Numbered from the stretch's first letter, positions 19,540 to 31,197 are shown. The stretch is DNA of 64,000 bases from Oscheius onirici (GCA_932521025.1 OW051470.1:3830501-3894500); one strand, 5' to 3'. A program made the numbers and translations. Notes: generated from the letters alone by a model not told the origin.

Positions 19540-21176
19540 CCTCAGCCCTTTTTTCTTGTTCTCTTATCTTGGTAGTTTTTCACTCTCTGCAGAACTGATA
19601 GTCATGACTGCATGGATTCTGTTGGGTTCTCTTCTTTGATCTAAACAAAAGGTGCCTGTTCTTTCTCTCGATGTCTCTTTATAACTGGACACGAAAAAAG
19701 GCAATTACTAGTAAAAAACTGAAAAAAGGTTAAGACCGGTCTTTATGCATTAGAACCGAAAAAACTATCTACTGTCCCACTCGAGTAGCCGTCTGCTGAC
19801 CAGTGTATTTGAGAGTAGCCCCCTCTGGCCAGCCTCTGTCCAGCGGCCGCGCTCTCTCGTAGCCCTCTGACCCCCGAATCGATAGTATGCATACCAAACG
19901 GCAGTCTTGTCCAATCAAAGGTCTCTAACAGGACCGGATTCTTGTTTGACAGCTGCTTTTTCCGGCCAATTCGACGCCCAATTCATTCACTCATATGACC
20001 TATTAGGCATTTAGTCATAGGTACTTTTCAACTAGAAAAGAAAACCGAAAAGAGGTTCATCTGTTTCGTAATACAATTCAGCCTCTCCCACTCTTTTTGA
20101 CCGTCCCGGAGCAGTTGTGTCCTCCCCTGACGTTACACTGTGAGCTGCCATTCGGCGTCTCTTTTCTATCCGCCCCCTCTTTGCCATCCGAATATCAAAA
20201 CTTGTCCTCAATCTAAACTATTAAAATGCTATGATGTCTGTGATTAACGTTGTTTGTGTTTGTTTGTCCGTGGGCACGAGAATCGTCGTAGTAAGTCAAG
20301 AGTTGTCAGAATTAGATAGCAAGTAACGTTTGAAGTTGTGCAGTTTTTCGCTTCTACTGCGTCAGAGGTAAATATAGAAGCCTTTAGAAAACGGTAAAGA
20401 CGGCGCGGCCAGGCGACGAAGTCGTCTGGTTACCTTTATAACCTGTAACTTTCTCATGATAGGACTCTCGCCTAGCTTTGCAGAAATAAAAAACATATTT
20501 TTTTCTTCTCCTCGTAAGGCTTTTAGTACAGCATTCGGAAGTGTAGTATTAGTCCACTGAGAACAATATCTTGACAGTGAGCCGTTCCGAAATCCCTTCC
20601 TCAGCAACCAACCTTCTGTAACAATCGGACAAAACTTCATATCTCAATCGACAGCAATTCGTTTGCGTGACCATTGTCTATTTGACCATATCTTGCAGAA
20701 TGAGTCACGCCCTTCCTATTTTCCTTCTGGCTGATTCAGTTTTCCGCCTCCGACGCACTTTGTCTCCTACTGTTTCTTCCTCCTTAACTTTTGAAAGAAG
20801 TCTCGAGACTTTCGCAAAGTTTTTGTTCAAACTAGAACTGTCACCATGCTCCATGGTCACTTCCCTTTACACATTATTTTAGGTGATTTAGGTGATGAAT
20901 CAGTTGTGGCCTATTTTTTTTGCTTTCATTTGCAAACAAAGAAAGAACCAAAAAAGTAAGAATTGATCCACGATGTTTGGAGACCACACCCGGCTGCTGT
21001 AAAGCCCCGTGGGAGTGTGGCATCTTTCGCAACTGAGCGTCCTCTTTTATAACTTGCTATTTCCTGAGCCAATTCAAAGGAAAACTTTCAGGGAAAAGAT
21101 CAGACAGAGAGAGTCAGCTGGGTAAAAATTATATCACAGGTAATTCGAATATTTTCTCGGTTGACACATTTTCAGT
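19540..21176. other. Long non-coding region upstream of pat-3
   Basis: About 1.6 kb without a supported gene. 19665-19760 is an inverted copy of the repeat at 16945-17040. 20217-20280 is a copy of the short repeat also found in the nhl-1 intron. 20990-21030 contains a stem CCACACCC ... GGGAGTGTGG. The remainder is presumably the promoter of the integrin gene. Confidence 0.5.
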
Positions 21177-24100
21177 ATGCATTCGTTTTTGCGGTTTTCC
21201 GCCTTCCTCATAGCCGTCTCGTGGACGGCAGATGTCCAAGACTGGAGACAAGCGGGTGATGGTATGTTTTAATTGGTTTGGTTCAGAAAGAAATGTTTTC
21301 AGCGTCTGGGAAAGTGTTAGAAGGGAAGAAAGACTTCCCTTGCTACTCTTTGTCAAGAGATAACTACACCTGTAGTGCCTGTATTCAACTCCATGACTCT
21401 TGTGCCTGGTGCGGATCTCCGGTTAGTCTCTTATTTTGCTTAAAACTACGTTGTTTAGGTATTCGATCAGAAGAAACCGTATGCTCGTTGTGATAATAGA
21501 GCAAAACTTCTCGACCACGGTTGTCCTGAAACATACATCGAAGATCCGGAGACGAAATTGGAGGTCGAGAAAGACGCGCCTTTGACGAACCAGGGAGAAG
21601 TCGAGAACGAAGATGATGCCACCCAGATCAAGCCTCAGGAAATGTTCGTCGAGATCAGACCTAGTGCGCTATTTTGATCGATTTGTACTGCGAACATTTC
21701 CAGAATCTCGTGTCCAGTTCACCGTGACTTATCGTCAGGCTGTCGACTACCCAGTTGATCTGTACTACCTTATGGATCTGTCCTATTCGATGAAAGACGA
21801 CAAGAAGAAATTGTCCGAACTAGGAGATCTTCTTGGTTTGTCTTATTTTTCTTTCAATATAACCTTGCCTATTTTAAGCTGAAAGAATGAGAACTATCAC
21901 AAAGAACTTCCGTCTTGGATTCGGATCTTTCGTCGACAAGAAACTGATGCCCTTCATTGATCCCAGAATCGAGAAGCAGAAGTCCCCTTGTCCGGAGCCT
22001 TGTGCTGAGCCTTACGGATTCAAACAGTGAGTTGAACACAGAAATCTTAAAACAAACTCTTCCAGTCAAATGACTCTGACCACGAACACGGAGAAGTTTA
22101 AGGCCGAGGTCGAAAAGGCCGAGATTTCTGGAAACTTGGATGCCCCGGAAGGTGGTTTCGATGCCATCGTTCAAGCTCTCGCTTGTAATGTGAGTGCCCT
22201 TTTGAATAATAAGCAAAACGATTTCAGCAAACGATTGGCTGGAGAGAACGTGCTCGTCGCATGTTGGTCTTCTCGACCGATGCCGGGTTCCATTTCGCCG
22301 GAGACGGCAAGCTTGCCGGAGTCGTTGAGCCGAACGATGGTCAATGTCATCTCGATCGACATGGTTATTACACAGAAACCCTGAACCAGGACTATCCCTC
22401 GATCGCTCTTCTTCATCAACTGATCAAGACCAATAAGGCCAACATCATCTTTGCCGTTACAAAGCCCAACAAGGAACTCTACACGCAGCTTTCTGATGCA
22501 CTTCCTGATGTTTCTTCCTCTGTTGGAGTCCTGGCCGATGATTCTCGCAATATTGTCGAACTCATTGCTTCGGAATATCTGAAGATCAGTGAAAAGATCA
22601 TCATGGTTGACAATGCCAATGCAAGTGACGGTCTTCGTCTGACCTACAAGAGCAAATGTCTCGAGTAAGATATTGTTCTGTATGAAACGACCAGTTCATT
22701 TTCAGTGGAACCACTCTCCGTGATACAAACGTCTGTGGAGGAATCCGTGTCGGAGACGAGGTCGAGTTCGAAGTGACCCTTGAGAACACTCACTGTGTCG
22801 ACAAGAGAGACTTCCTTCTCCGAATCGGACCTTCCGGACTCGATGAGAGTCTTCTGGTCAACGTGAAAGTGCTCTGTGACTGTGACTGTGAACAGGAAGA
22901 CCGAATCGTCAAAAATGCGGCCGAATGTCACGGAGGAGATCAGGTCTGTGGAGTCTGCCGATGCAAAGGAGGCAATGTCGGAAAGTACTGTGAATGCAAT
23001 CGACCAGGAATGAGCACTGCCGCTCTCAACGAGAAATGCAAGAGGTGGGACTATTTTGTTCAAGTAACTCTTGTTCAGAACAAACGAGTCGGCTATCTGT
23101 GAAGGACGTGGAGTCTGTAACTGTGGACGTTGCGAATGTAATCCTCGAACCGTGAGTCATCTAAACTATTAAAATTCGTCTGTGGCGGACTCTGTGTTTT
23201 TTTGTCCGTTTCCAAAATTTTGGTGTAGTGGTATATAAGAGGCGCAGCTATGAGACAAACGACGCGGATTCAGTTCCTCAAATCGCAAAATATTTTTGCC
23301 AAATCGTTTTTAGAGTAAAATCACGATAAATTGAATTTCTACCCTTGGGAAACAAAAAAAAACACGAAATTTGGGTTGCCACAGGCAGCTGGTAGTCCCT
23401 TTAAATTCCAATCAATTGCCTGCAGAATCCTGAAGAACAAATCTCTGGCGAGTTCTGCGAGTGTGACAACTTCAACTGTCCCCGACATGACCGTAAGATC
23501 TGTGCCGAACACGGAGAATGCAACTGCGGCCAATGTATCTGTGCTCCTGGATGGACTGGTCGAGCTTGTGAGTGTCCAATCAGCACAGATTCGTGTCTCT
23601 CGGCCAACGGAAAGATCTGTAACGGAAAAGGAGAGTGCATCTGTGGACGGTAACTATTTGGTAGAGATTTCGTTCAAAAATTCTTTAGTTGTCGCTGCTT
23701 TGATGGTCCAGACGGCAACCGTTATTCCGGAGCCAAGTGCGAGATTTGTCCAACTTGTCCCACCAAGTGTGTCGAATACAAGCCTTGTGTTATGTGTCAG
23801 CAGTGGCAGACTGGACCTTATGATGAAGAGAAGTGTCGAGAGTGCAACTTCAAAGTCATCCCAGTCAAAGAATTGCCAGGTTTGTATATTTTCCAATTCA
23901 CTTTGACTGTCAGTTTAGTCATGAACGAGACGACAGCCTGTCAGTTTGTCGATCCCGCCGATGACTGTACCTTCTACTACCAGTACTTCTATGACGAGAC
24001 GACTGGAAATGCCACAGTCTGGGTCAAGGAACATAAGGACTGTCCTCCCCCTGTTCCTGTTCTGGCCATTGTATTGGGAGTCATTGCTGGAATCGTCATT

Positions 24101-24362
24101 TTGGGTGAGTCACGTTGCGTCTTTTCTTCGAGACAATAACTCTTTAGGAATCATCTTGCTTTTGGTCTGGAAACTGTTGACCATCATCCACGACCGTCGT
24201 GAGTATGCCAGTTTCGCTCAACAACAACTCAATCCCCAATGGGATACAAATGAGAATCCTATCTATAAACAAGGTAAGCGACAGTTAGGCCAATGTTCAG
24301 GGGTCTTTTCAGCCACGACAACCTTCCAAAATCCGGCTTATGCGGGTAAGAAGGGTCTGTGA
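21177..24362 (+). CDS. pat-3: Integrin beta subunit (PAT-3 type)
   Basis: Fourteen exons close in phase to 812 aa: 21177-21261, 21303-21421, 21459-21663, 21704-21835, 21879-22026, 22066-22189, 22228-22664, 22706-23044, 23079-23151, 23426-23649, 23689-23879, 23919-24104, 24148-24273, 24313-24362. After a signal peptide come a PSI domain with many Cys (about 38-85) and the beta-I domain with the MIDAS sequence [11 protein letters not shown] (Asp about 161). Cys-rich I-EGF modules follow ([21 protein letters not shown]), then a beta-tail. A transmembrane segment lies near 735-757 ([18 protein letters not shown]). The short tail has [13 protein letters not shown] and NPAY, the talin- and PTB-binding motifs. 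It would pair with alpha subunits at muscle dense bodies and basement membranes. Length matches the single worm beta integrin. Intron 9 (274 nt) holds a dispersed repeat. Confidence 0.97.
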
Positions 24363-24925
24363 ACCATCAACTTTCTTCATGACAACATTTGCTCAAATCT
24401 AATGCCTTTTGACACAAAATTTCTCCCGTTAGCCATGTAAAAAGTGCCCCATCCCTCTTCAGTTACACAAAATTGCTCCTTTTACGCGGTTTCTATTTTG
24501 TTCTGTTAGTTTCAACACGATCCAATCGAAAATAGGTCGTTTCCATTTGTTAATTATTCCAACTTATGGTGCTTTATACTGAATCCACTCGAATATCAGT
24601 GCTTCTTCTGTTAATAAATTGTATTTTCGTTTTATTAGCAGCTGTGGGAAAGACAACACGCGCCATTCCAGAAGACTTGTGCTCCTCCGCTAATTTGTTC
24701 ACAATTTCTGATGCGGGTTCAAACGCCTATTTATTGCTGTTTCTGTTGTTACGAGCTAACCTTTTTGCCTTTATTTGTTTTCATGTTTGTGTAAAAAAAT
24801 ACGGCGTTCCTTCAAAAATAGGGCTGTTTATCTCCGCTTTGCTTATCATTCATTGCTTTCGCTGACCAATACAGACGGTTTAGCTGTTGCTTCATCGCTG
24901 GACCGTGTTTTTATCTGCCAGGGCA
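24363..24925. other. Intergenic region between pat-3 and the RPI gene
   Basis: 3' flank of pat-3 and 5' flank of the isomerase gene. A 99-codon hydrophobic frame at 24566-24865 has no splice context, no family motif and A/T-driven composition, so I do not call it. TTTTTATCTGCCAG at about 24909-24922 is a probable trans-splice acceptor for the next gene. Confidence 0.5.
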
Positions 24926-25894
24926 ATGTCCAACGCAGCCGAATTATCTCCAAAGGAGTTTGCAAAGAAAAAGGTTAGTCTAATCTCGCTAGTAAGTAAA
25001 ACTGTGTTCAGGCGGCATACTCTTGTGCTGAAAAAAATGTGTTCAGTGGCTGTCGATTGGGAGTAGGATCTGGATCAACTGTCAAGTTAGTCAACATCAA
25101 ATTCTGGCTAAATTTTTATCTTTATAGGTACTTGGTTGACTACCTCGGAGAAAACTACAAATCGGGCAGGCTGAAGGATATCTCATGTGTTCCTACAAGT
25201 TTTATGGTTGGTTCTCATCAATTTAGGTTTCAACTGTAGTCGTTTTAGACAAAAAAATGGCTTTTGGAAGCAGGCCTCCCAGTCACTGAGTTGGACGCTA
25301 CACCGGAGTTAGATGTGTGCATAGACGGTGCAGACGAGGTTTTCATCTTGAAAAGCCAACCTATTCCAATTTTCAGGTTGATCAAGAGTTTATTTGCATC
25401 AAAGGAGGAGGAGGATGTCTGGCACGTGAGAAAATTGTTCAGAATGCATCGGTTAAATTCTTTGTAAGTTTTTACTCAATTCGAATCTCATTTTCTGCTA
25501 GGTCATAGCCGACAGCTCGAAAGAATCTGTGAAATTGGGCGAACATTACGACTACATTCCTATCGAAGTCGTCCCATTCGCTGTTCAGGTCATCTTGAAG
25601 TCACTTCCACGCCTTTTCGGCGGATCAGCCAAACTTCGAATGGCTCAGAAGAAATGTGGTCCCATAATCACAGACAACAACAACTACATTGTTGACTGGG
25701 TAAGACCCTTCACTGTTTCCTAATCACTTCACTTTTAGTCTTTCGACAAGAGTAAGAAACACGACTGGCGCCATATTCAGCTAAAGTTGGCTAATATTCC
25801 TGGAATCGTCGAGACTGGTCTGTTCATCGATGTTGTCAATAGTGTCTTCTTTGCCAATCCTGACGGAAGTGTCAAGGAGCTCACGAGAAATTAA
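24926..25894 (+). CDS. rpia-1: Ribose-5-phosphate isomerase A
   Basis: Seven exons (24926-24973, 25012-25085, 25128-25206, 25249-25338, 25377-25463, 25502-25699, 25739-25894) give 243 aa. The enzyme interconverts ribose-5-phosphate and ribulose-5-phosphate in the cytosolic pentose-phosphate pathway. Family motifs are intact: the phosphate loop GVGSGSTVKYLV, the VPTS motif, DVCIDGADE with catalytic Asp residues, IKGGGGCLAREKI with the active-site Lys, and DSSKESVKLG. The C-terminal IVDWSFDKS and IPGIVETGLF are also present. Length is normal. The ATG sits 4 nt after a splice acceptor. A 226-bp gap separates it from the next plus-strand gene, so co-transcription is possible. Confidence 0.95.
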
Positions 25895-26120
25895 TTTTTG
25901 TATATTTTTTGTGAACCTTGTATCTTTTATTAAACTTTGCTTAAAACTGCATCAGTTATTTTAGAGAGAACTGAACGTTTGTCAGACTGTTAGAGTTGGA
26001 TAATACATAGTCTTCCTACCGGAACTGTTTCCGGTAATTATTATATTTATTGTATCCGATTGTTTTAACTAAGAAAACGCCCACCTCTTCCTATTACAAC
26101 TCTTCTCACTTCTCGTTGGT

Positions 26121-26719
26121 ATGTTCCTTCTGCTCGTCTTAGTCGCCCTTCTTATATCTTCTGCTCATTCACAGCTGAAAGAAAAGCCGGTGATTGATCC
26201 TACTATTTCCGAGACCATGAAAGAGTTCGATGCTTTCTACAACGACGGGAAATATACGGATATGGCTAAGGTTACTTTATTGTTTTAAACACTAACAGCG
26301 AATAGATGTACGCAAATGATGCTAAACTCAATGTGAATTTCAACGAGACTCTGAAAGGCCACGAGAGTCTGTTAATTTCAATTTCTCATCCAATTGAAAC
26401 CTTTAGATATCACCAAGGCTCTAGTAAGACTACACGAGCTGGGAGTTGAACGACTAAATGTAAGACACCAATTGAACCGTAATGAAATTCTAGACAACTA
26501 TTCTCTTCGCCAACAACGTCTACGATAGCATTGCCGCAGTTGGACTGTACCTTCATTTTTTGGGTAAAGAAAAAAACACCGGTCTCTTCAACGTGGATAA
26601 AGGGACCGGTCTTTTCAGAGGCATCATAATTCATGTGAGTTTGTTCAGAATGAGAGCCGAATAAGTTTTAGGAGGATAACATTGGTTGGAAAGTGAAGGT
26701 TGGAGAAATCTTCTACTGA
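26121..26719 (+). CDS. Secreted SnoaL/DUF4440-like (NTF2-fold) protein, 150 aa
   Basis: Five exons (26121-26270, 26306-26366, 26407-26459, 26494-26634, 26672-26719). A signal peptide (MFLLLVLVALLISSAHS) is followed by a segment typical of the NTF2/SnoaL fold: MKEFDAFYNDGKYTDMAKMYANDAKL, then ENITKALVRLHELGVERL, and a final strand with ILFANNVYDSIAAVGLY and GWKVKVGEIFY. Worms have several secreted proteins of this DUF4440 type, with no established enzymatic activity. The fold assignment is inferred from the FYNDGKY...YANDA pattern. The second donor (A|GTCTGT at 26367) is weak but phase-consistent. Confidence 0.75.
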
Positions 26720-26739
26720 ACACAAATGTTTTCGCAAAC

Positions 26740-26745
26740 AATAAA
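26740..26745 (+). terminator. Polyadenylation signal of the NTF2-like gene
   Basis: AATAAA 21 bp after the stop codon at 26717-26719. Confidence 0.7.
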
Positions 26746-27097
26746 TATCATTGGATATAGTGCATCATTGTTCAGTGTGATGAGGTTCTTCCTCCCAATA
26801 TTGCGCACTACATGAACTAAAAATCAGCAAGCGGGTGTGAAAATTATTTTCAAAACTGCAATAAATTAAATTTGATCGAACTCCTGCCTTTACATGGTCT
26901 TGAAACGATCACCCTGATTTTCAGGGTATCGATTACAGTATTCAGATTTGGTTGTTACGCAATTCATTTTCATTTTTGTATTCCCACCTGTTTCTTGTTT
27001 CCCTCATACCAGAATAGAAATTTGGAACATACGCAAATATTCCGGCACTTTATCTTACTCGTTTAGCAAAATTGTGCAAAACCTGTTTTTTTTTCAG
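26746..27097. other. Intergenic region before histone H1
   Basis: A/T-rich spacer with no ORF of merit. A run of T ending TTTTCAG at 27091-27097 abuts the H1 ATG and is a probable trans-splice site. Confidence 0.5.
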
Positions 27098-27819
27098 ATG
27101 GCCGATTCTGTAGTTGCTCCGGCGAATGTTGCTGTCTCTGAAAAGAAGTCTTCCAAGAAGACTACTACCATCGCTCCCGATCATCCGACGTACAACACGA
27201 TGATCCTTGAGGCTATTCATGCTCTTAAAGAGCGTAATGGAAGCTCTCGCATCGCTATCAAAAAGTATCTGCATGATACATACGGAATTACCGAGAAGGT
27301 AGTGTAACAGTACTTTTTCTAATCGAATTGGATTTGCAGAACAAGACTCACGTCAATATGGCTCTCAAGCGTAGCATCGAGAACGGCGTTCTCAAGCAAG
27401 TCGGTGGAAGTTTCAAGGTTAACCGCGAGCACAAGGTAGTCTCCTCCAGAAAGGTTTTAATGGTTGTTTTAAAGGAACCTGTGAAGTCTGCTCCTACCAA
27501 GGTGAACAGCGGCAAAGCTGCTAAGAAGTCAGAGAAGGGAGCTGCCAAATCACCAGCTAAGAAGTCTGCAGGACCGAAGTCTGATTCTGCTACTAAAAAG
27601 GCTACCAAGAAGACTACTTCTGAGGTTAACTTATCATTTTTGTGAACTTACGCATATATTCAGCCGAAAAAGACTATTCCGAAAAAGGGTTCAACTGCAA
27701 CTTCTACCAAGAAGGCAGCTACTCTTCCTCCCAAATCTGCTTCCGCCAAGTCGCCCAAACCTAAGGACGTGCTCAACAAGAAGCCGAAGGTTACCAAGAA
27801 AACTGCCGCCGCACACTAA
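27098..27819 (+). CDS. Linker histone H1
   Basis: Exons 27098-27298, 27340-27624, 27664-27819 give 213 aa. Residues about 28-100 form the globular winged-helix domain: DHPTYNTMILEAIHALKERNGSS, AIKKYLHDTYGI, then NMALKRSIENGVLKQVGGSFKVN. The tail is Lys/Ala/Pro-rich with KKS and SPAKK-type repeats, as in DNA-compacting H1 tails. Within exon 2 the stretch 27436-27474 (39 nt) starts GTAGTC and ends TTTTAAAG. It is in frame and non-basic, so it may be a retained or alternative mini-intron; without it the protein is 200 aa. Introns and lack of a histone stem-loop suggest a polyadenylated, replication-independent H1. Confidence 0.93.
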
Positions 27820-28068
27820 TCCACTGTAAATATTTTGTTCTCGTTGAAATTTGCATTTTTGTAATGTGCCTCATCAGATAAACCTCTTCCATATTAATCT
27901 TGCGTACGTTATTTTCGGGTCTTCAATCTAAAATACTGGGCTGGTAAACAGGCAATTGAGAGCCGTTGCGTTCAAAACTGACGAACACGCGGCAATCGGC
28001 GCTGTTTGAACGGCACTTCTCGTTTTCGCTTTCTTTTGGCTATCACTGGTAGTTTTTTCAGGAGTAAA

Positions 28069-30276
28069 ATGGATCGTTCCTGGTATTTAAAAGCCTATCA
28101 AATACATAAGCCAGGTCGGAATCTAACTGTTCGACATTTTAGTAAAGCGCCAGAACAGATGTTTCAATATTTAGCTTCTAACCGGGAGCTTCTTGTTGCT
28201 AACACGTCAAATTCCACAGTAATTACTCTTTTCTGTTCGTGAGAAATATGAACGTTCAGAGCGATTGGGTTTCCGCCCGGTTCACGCCTTCCAACGATCA
28301 TTTATTGTGTCTCGGTGGAAATGACGGATCGATCGGCCTTTACAATGTTCTCCGAGCAGTTGACGAAAATACAACAGATTTCAACTCTGGAATGATATCG
28401 TGTACGTTTCCTTTTCTAATTTTTAAGTTCTATTATTTAGGCACTAAAGCACATTCTGGAGCAGTGATGGGGGTTTACGGCGTACCTGGACAAAGTAACA
28501 ACTTGCTCAGTATTGGAGGAGATGGAACAGCAAAGTTCGATTCATAATTTTTAGTTTATTTGGATCTTGCAGACTGTTCGATATGGAAACAAAGACACGG
28601 CTCAGTTGTTTTGATGGACATGAAACGATTGTCCGATCAGCTTCTTTTGCCCCAGACAGTCCAAGTAAGCTCTGCTTTTTCCGGAAAGACTTTGTTTAGA
28701 TGAATTTGCAACTTGTGGACGTGATGGAAAGTTCTGTGTACACGATCGAAGATGTCAAGCGAAGAAAGATCGACACGGAGTTCATTTCATTCCTGCTGTC
28801 TATAGTGTACCAGATGCTCACAATTTCCAAAGTCTGAGATTTATATCCGAACCAAATGCCAAATTCAGGCAACGGAAAACAATACAAAGACTTTACAAAT
28901 GTTCCTGGTCTTACAAACATTATCTTCCTGGATGAAAACACCATCATAACATCATCGGATAAAGCGATCAGGTTCTCGCTCCACGTATTTCAATAACACG
29001 AGTTTTAGCGGAATTCGGTTTTGGGATATTCGCAAATTGCAAAAGAAACCATTCAGAAAACTAGAGATTCCACATAGACGAGACTCCAAACAGATCGGTT
29101 CGAACATTCGTTTTGTTAATTTTACGTCCTTTTAGGAGTGGTTTCCATGGATGTAAACAGATTTTCAAGTTCACTGTTCGCAGCCGTAACTGACAACAAT
29201 ATTTTTGAGTTTTCTATTGGATGTGATCAGAATTCACCTGTTCGGAAATTCACACATGCTTTCACTACATCCTACGACGTCACAGTATCTTTCTCATTTG
29301 TTTAGAAACTGTTTTCTAGATCTCTGCTTCTCCTGTGTCGGATCATTTGCTTAGCGGATCAGTTCTCAATAGTGCGGCTCTTCTGTACAACACTCCGGTA
29401 ATTATTCTATTTTTCCATATTTATATTCATATTCAGGTGAGCCACAGTCTGGACGGTGATATGTCGAGTCATCTTGAAGAGATTACGCCGTCGTTCAAAT
29501 TGGAAGGGCATGATTCTGATATTACAGCGGTGAGCTGGAGTTGTCAGGGAACGTAAGCTTTTTGGATTATTCATTTGTTACTTAGTTCTTCAGATACATC
29601 GTAACGTTGGACGAAAGTCGTTTCCGAATCTGGTCGCCGAATTTTGAACGAAATGAAAAAGAAGACTTTATTGTTCAAAAAGACACGTTGCCAGCGTTTA
29701 CACGAATTTCCTATGTCGGCGCTCAGTATGCAAAGAGGTAGACCTTTTCATCATTCCATTTTCACAACCCTCTTTCCAGCTTATCGTTCAGTAATTTCAA
29801 GAAACTGACCGTATCTCCAATGAAGTCACCTTTCAAATCGCCAGTAAAGAAACGAATGCGAATAACATCAGCATCTTCTTCCCCATTTGCTGATAAAACG
29901 AATCAAGAGTCGCCCGGAAGAATAGAATTTCGTCGTTTCTGTAAACGACAGCTGACTAAAAATCTACTGAGAAGAAGTAACGATGTGGAAGCTGAAGACG
30001 CGAAATATGAGCAGCAGGATAACGAGAGGAAACTTCCTCGAAAGAATATTATGGAGTTTTTCCGCCACAAAGCAGCGGACAAACCGGCGATGTCTCTTTC
30101 TGATCCTACAAAAGGTTTACTCGAGGTTGTTCTGTTTAAGACTTATTTCAGCTTCTCCGAGCAGAAATCTCATGGGAGCTTTCATGGAAGCCTCATCTGT
30201 ACCACCTGCTAGTCCGTCTTCGAACACTATCAAGAGGTACTTCCAACCGGCTCCACACACTCGTCGCTTGAAGTAA
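28069..30276 (+). CDS. cdt-2: Cdt2/DTL WD40 substrate receptor of CRL4 ubiquitin ligase
   Basis: Thirteen exons, all in phase, give 583 aa: 28069-28218, 28260-28401, 28441-28534, 28573-28664, 28700-28804, 28839-28971, 29009-29097, 29136-29284, 29320-29397, 29437-29552, 29594-29737, 29780-30114, 30152-30276. WD40 repeats run through residues about 15-430. Signature strings include FATCGRDGKFCVHDRR, IITSSDKAISGIRFWDIRK and VSMDVNRFSSSLFAAVTDNNIF. These match the DTL propeller, which docks to DDB1 and recruits PCNA-bound Cdt1, p21 and Set8 for degradation in S phase. The C-terminus is basic and Ser/Pro-rich and ends with a PIP-box-like TIKRYF. Exon 5/6 needs a 34-nt intron ending CTGAG (28805-28838), less typical than the others. 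The gene follows H1 by 250 bp and precedes the J-like gene by 195 bp. Confidence 0.9.
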
Positions 30277-30470
30277 TTGAACATTTTGTACATTGTTATT
30301 TTCTCCGAGTACAACAATTGGTAATTTATTTACGGCTCTGCTCTTATTGTTACCCGTGTTTTTATTGGACTGTCACGCAGAATAAATTAGTTTTACCAAA
30401 TGCTAAAAACGGGCTTTTGTTTGTTCCGTATTACAACGTACTTTCGCGTGGGAATGTCAGTTCACTCACA

Positions 30471-30947
30471 ATGTGCTTCGAGGATACACTGGACCGATTC
30501 CAATTAGGGGACGACGACCTAACTCTGGTTCTTTCTAAATGGCTAGAACAGGCTATCAGTCCAGAGGAGGCTTTAGAGTGTATAGGTGAGTAAAAGCGAT
30601 AGCTTTACAATATATTAGTCAATACTCCTAGGAGCCAGTAGTTCCAGTTGACGAGCAGCAACCTCGTCCACTTGTGAGTCTAGTGGTTTTCTCTAATATA
30701 GTACTAAAAATCCCGATTCATTCGATCATTCACAAAAGTTCTTACAACTGACTGGCTCACCAAGAATATTCTGAACAAGAATCCAACCGAGGCCATGACC
30801 AGTGCTTATCAGTTTCTAGGTCTTCCCAAAACTGCCTCAGCTTTGGAATTGAATCGAGATTATCGGAAGAAGGCGGTGGAAGCCTATAAATTCCATCGAG
30901 GAACCCATTTTATTCATCGAATGAAGACGGATGCCATGTCTCAATGA
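30471..30947 (+). CDS. Small protein with degenerate J-domain-like segment
   Basis: Exon 1 (30471-30585) begins MCFEDTLDRFQLGDDDLTLV; exon 2 is 30639-30673 (VVPVDEQQPRPL). The last exon ends at 30947 and encodes EAMTSAYQFLGLPKTASALE followed by LNRDYRKKAVEAYKF, which fits helices I-II of a J domain (YxxLGLxxxAS...YRK). The HPD tripeptide needed to stimulate Hsp70 is absent: the position reads FHRG. The start of the third exon is unsettled. An acceptor at 30738 needs a different exon-2 end, while one at about 30765 fits the phase. The total is about 105-125 aa. It may be a pseudo-J protein or a decaying gene. Confidence 0.5.
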
Positions 30948-31038
30948 TCAAGACCAACTATAATATAATTACAATTTATTTGACGGAATCGAGGGGTATC
31001 ATGCAGAAACTGTAGTTTCTTGGAATCCTTCGCCGCTC

Positions 31039-31197
31039 TCAGGTCTCGACCACTGCCCAGTTTCTTCTCATCCAGCCGGTGACATCCTGACCGAGTCGTG
31101 AAGACATCTTCTTGATTGGAGTTGTCTTCTTGTTCGGGTAGACGGCTGCTTGACTTAGTGGAATCACTGTAGAGACGAGCATCACTGGTGGAGCCAT
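31039..31197 (-). CDS. Possible 52-aa small hydrophobic/basic protein
   Basis: A minus-strand frame starts at the ATG at 31197: MAPPVMLVSTVIPLSQAAVY then PNKKTTPIKKMSSRLG, ending NWAVVET. It has one hydrophobic segment followed by a basic stretch, as in small mitochondrial membrane proteins. The frame stays open upstream to about 31335, so there may be an N-terminal exon joined at an acceptor near 31230. No family recognised; a real but unidentified gene is as likely as chance. Confidence 0.3.
   Translation of the reverse strand: MAPPVMLVSTVIPLSQAAVYPNKKTTPIKKMSSRLGQDVTGWMRRNWAVVET

Noticed and set aside
20990..21030. Stem CCACACCC...GGGAGTGTGG as a possible structured RNA
   Set aside because: Single short stem with a bulge and no match to an snRNA, SL RNA or 5S pattern I could verify.
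24566..24865. 99-codon hydrophobic frame between pat-3 and RPI
   Set aside because: A/T-rich composition, no acceptor before the ATG and no family motif.
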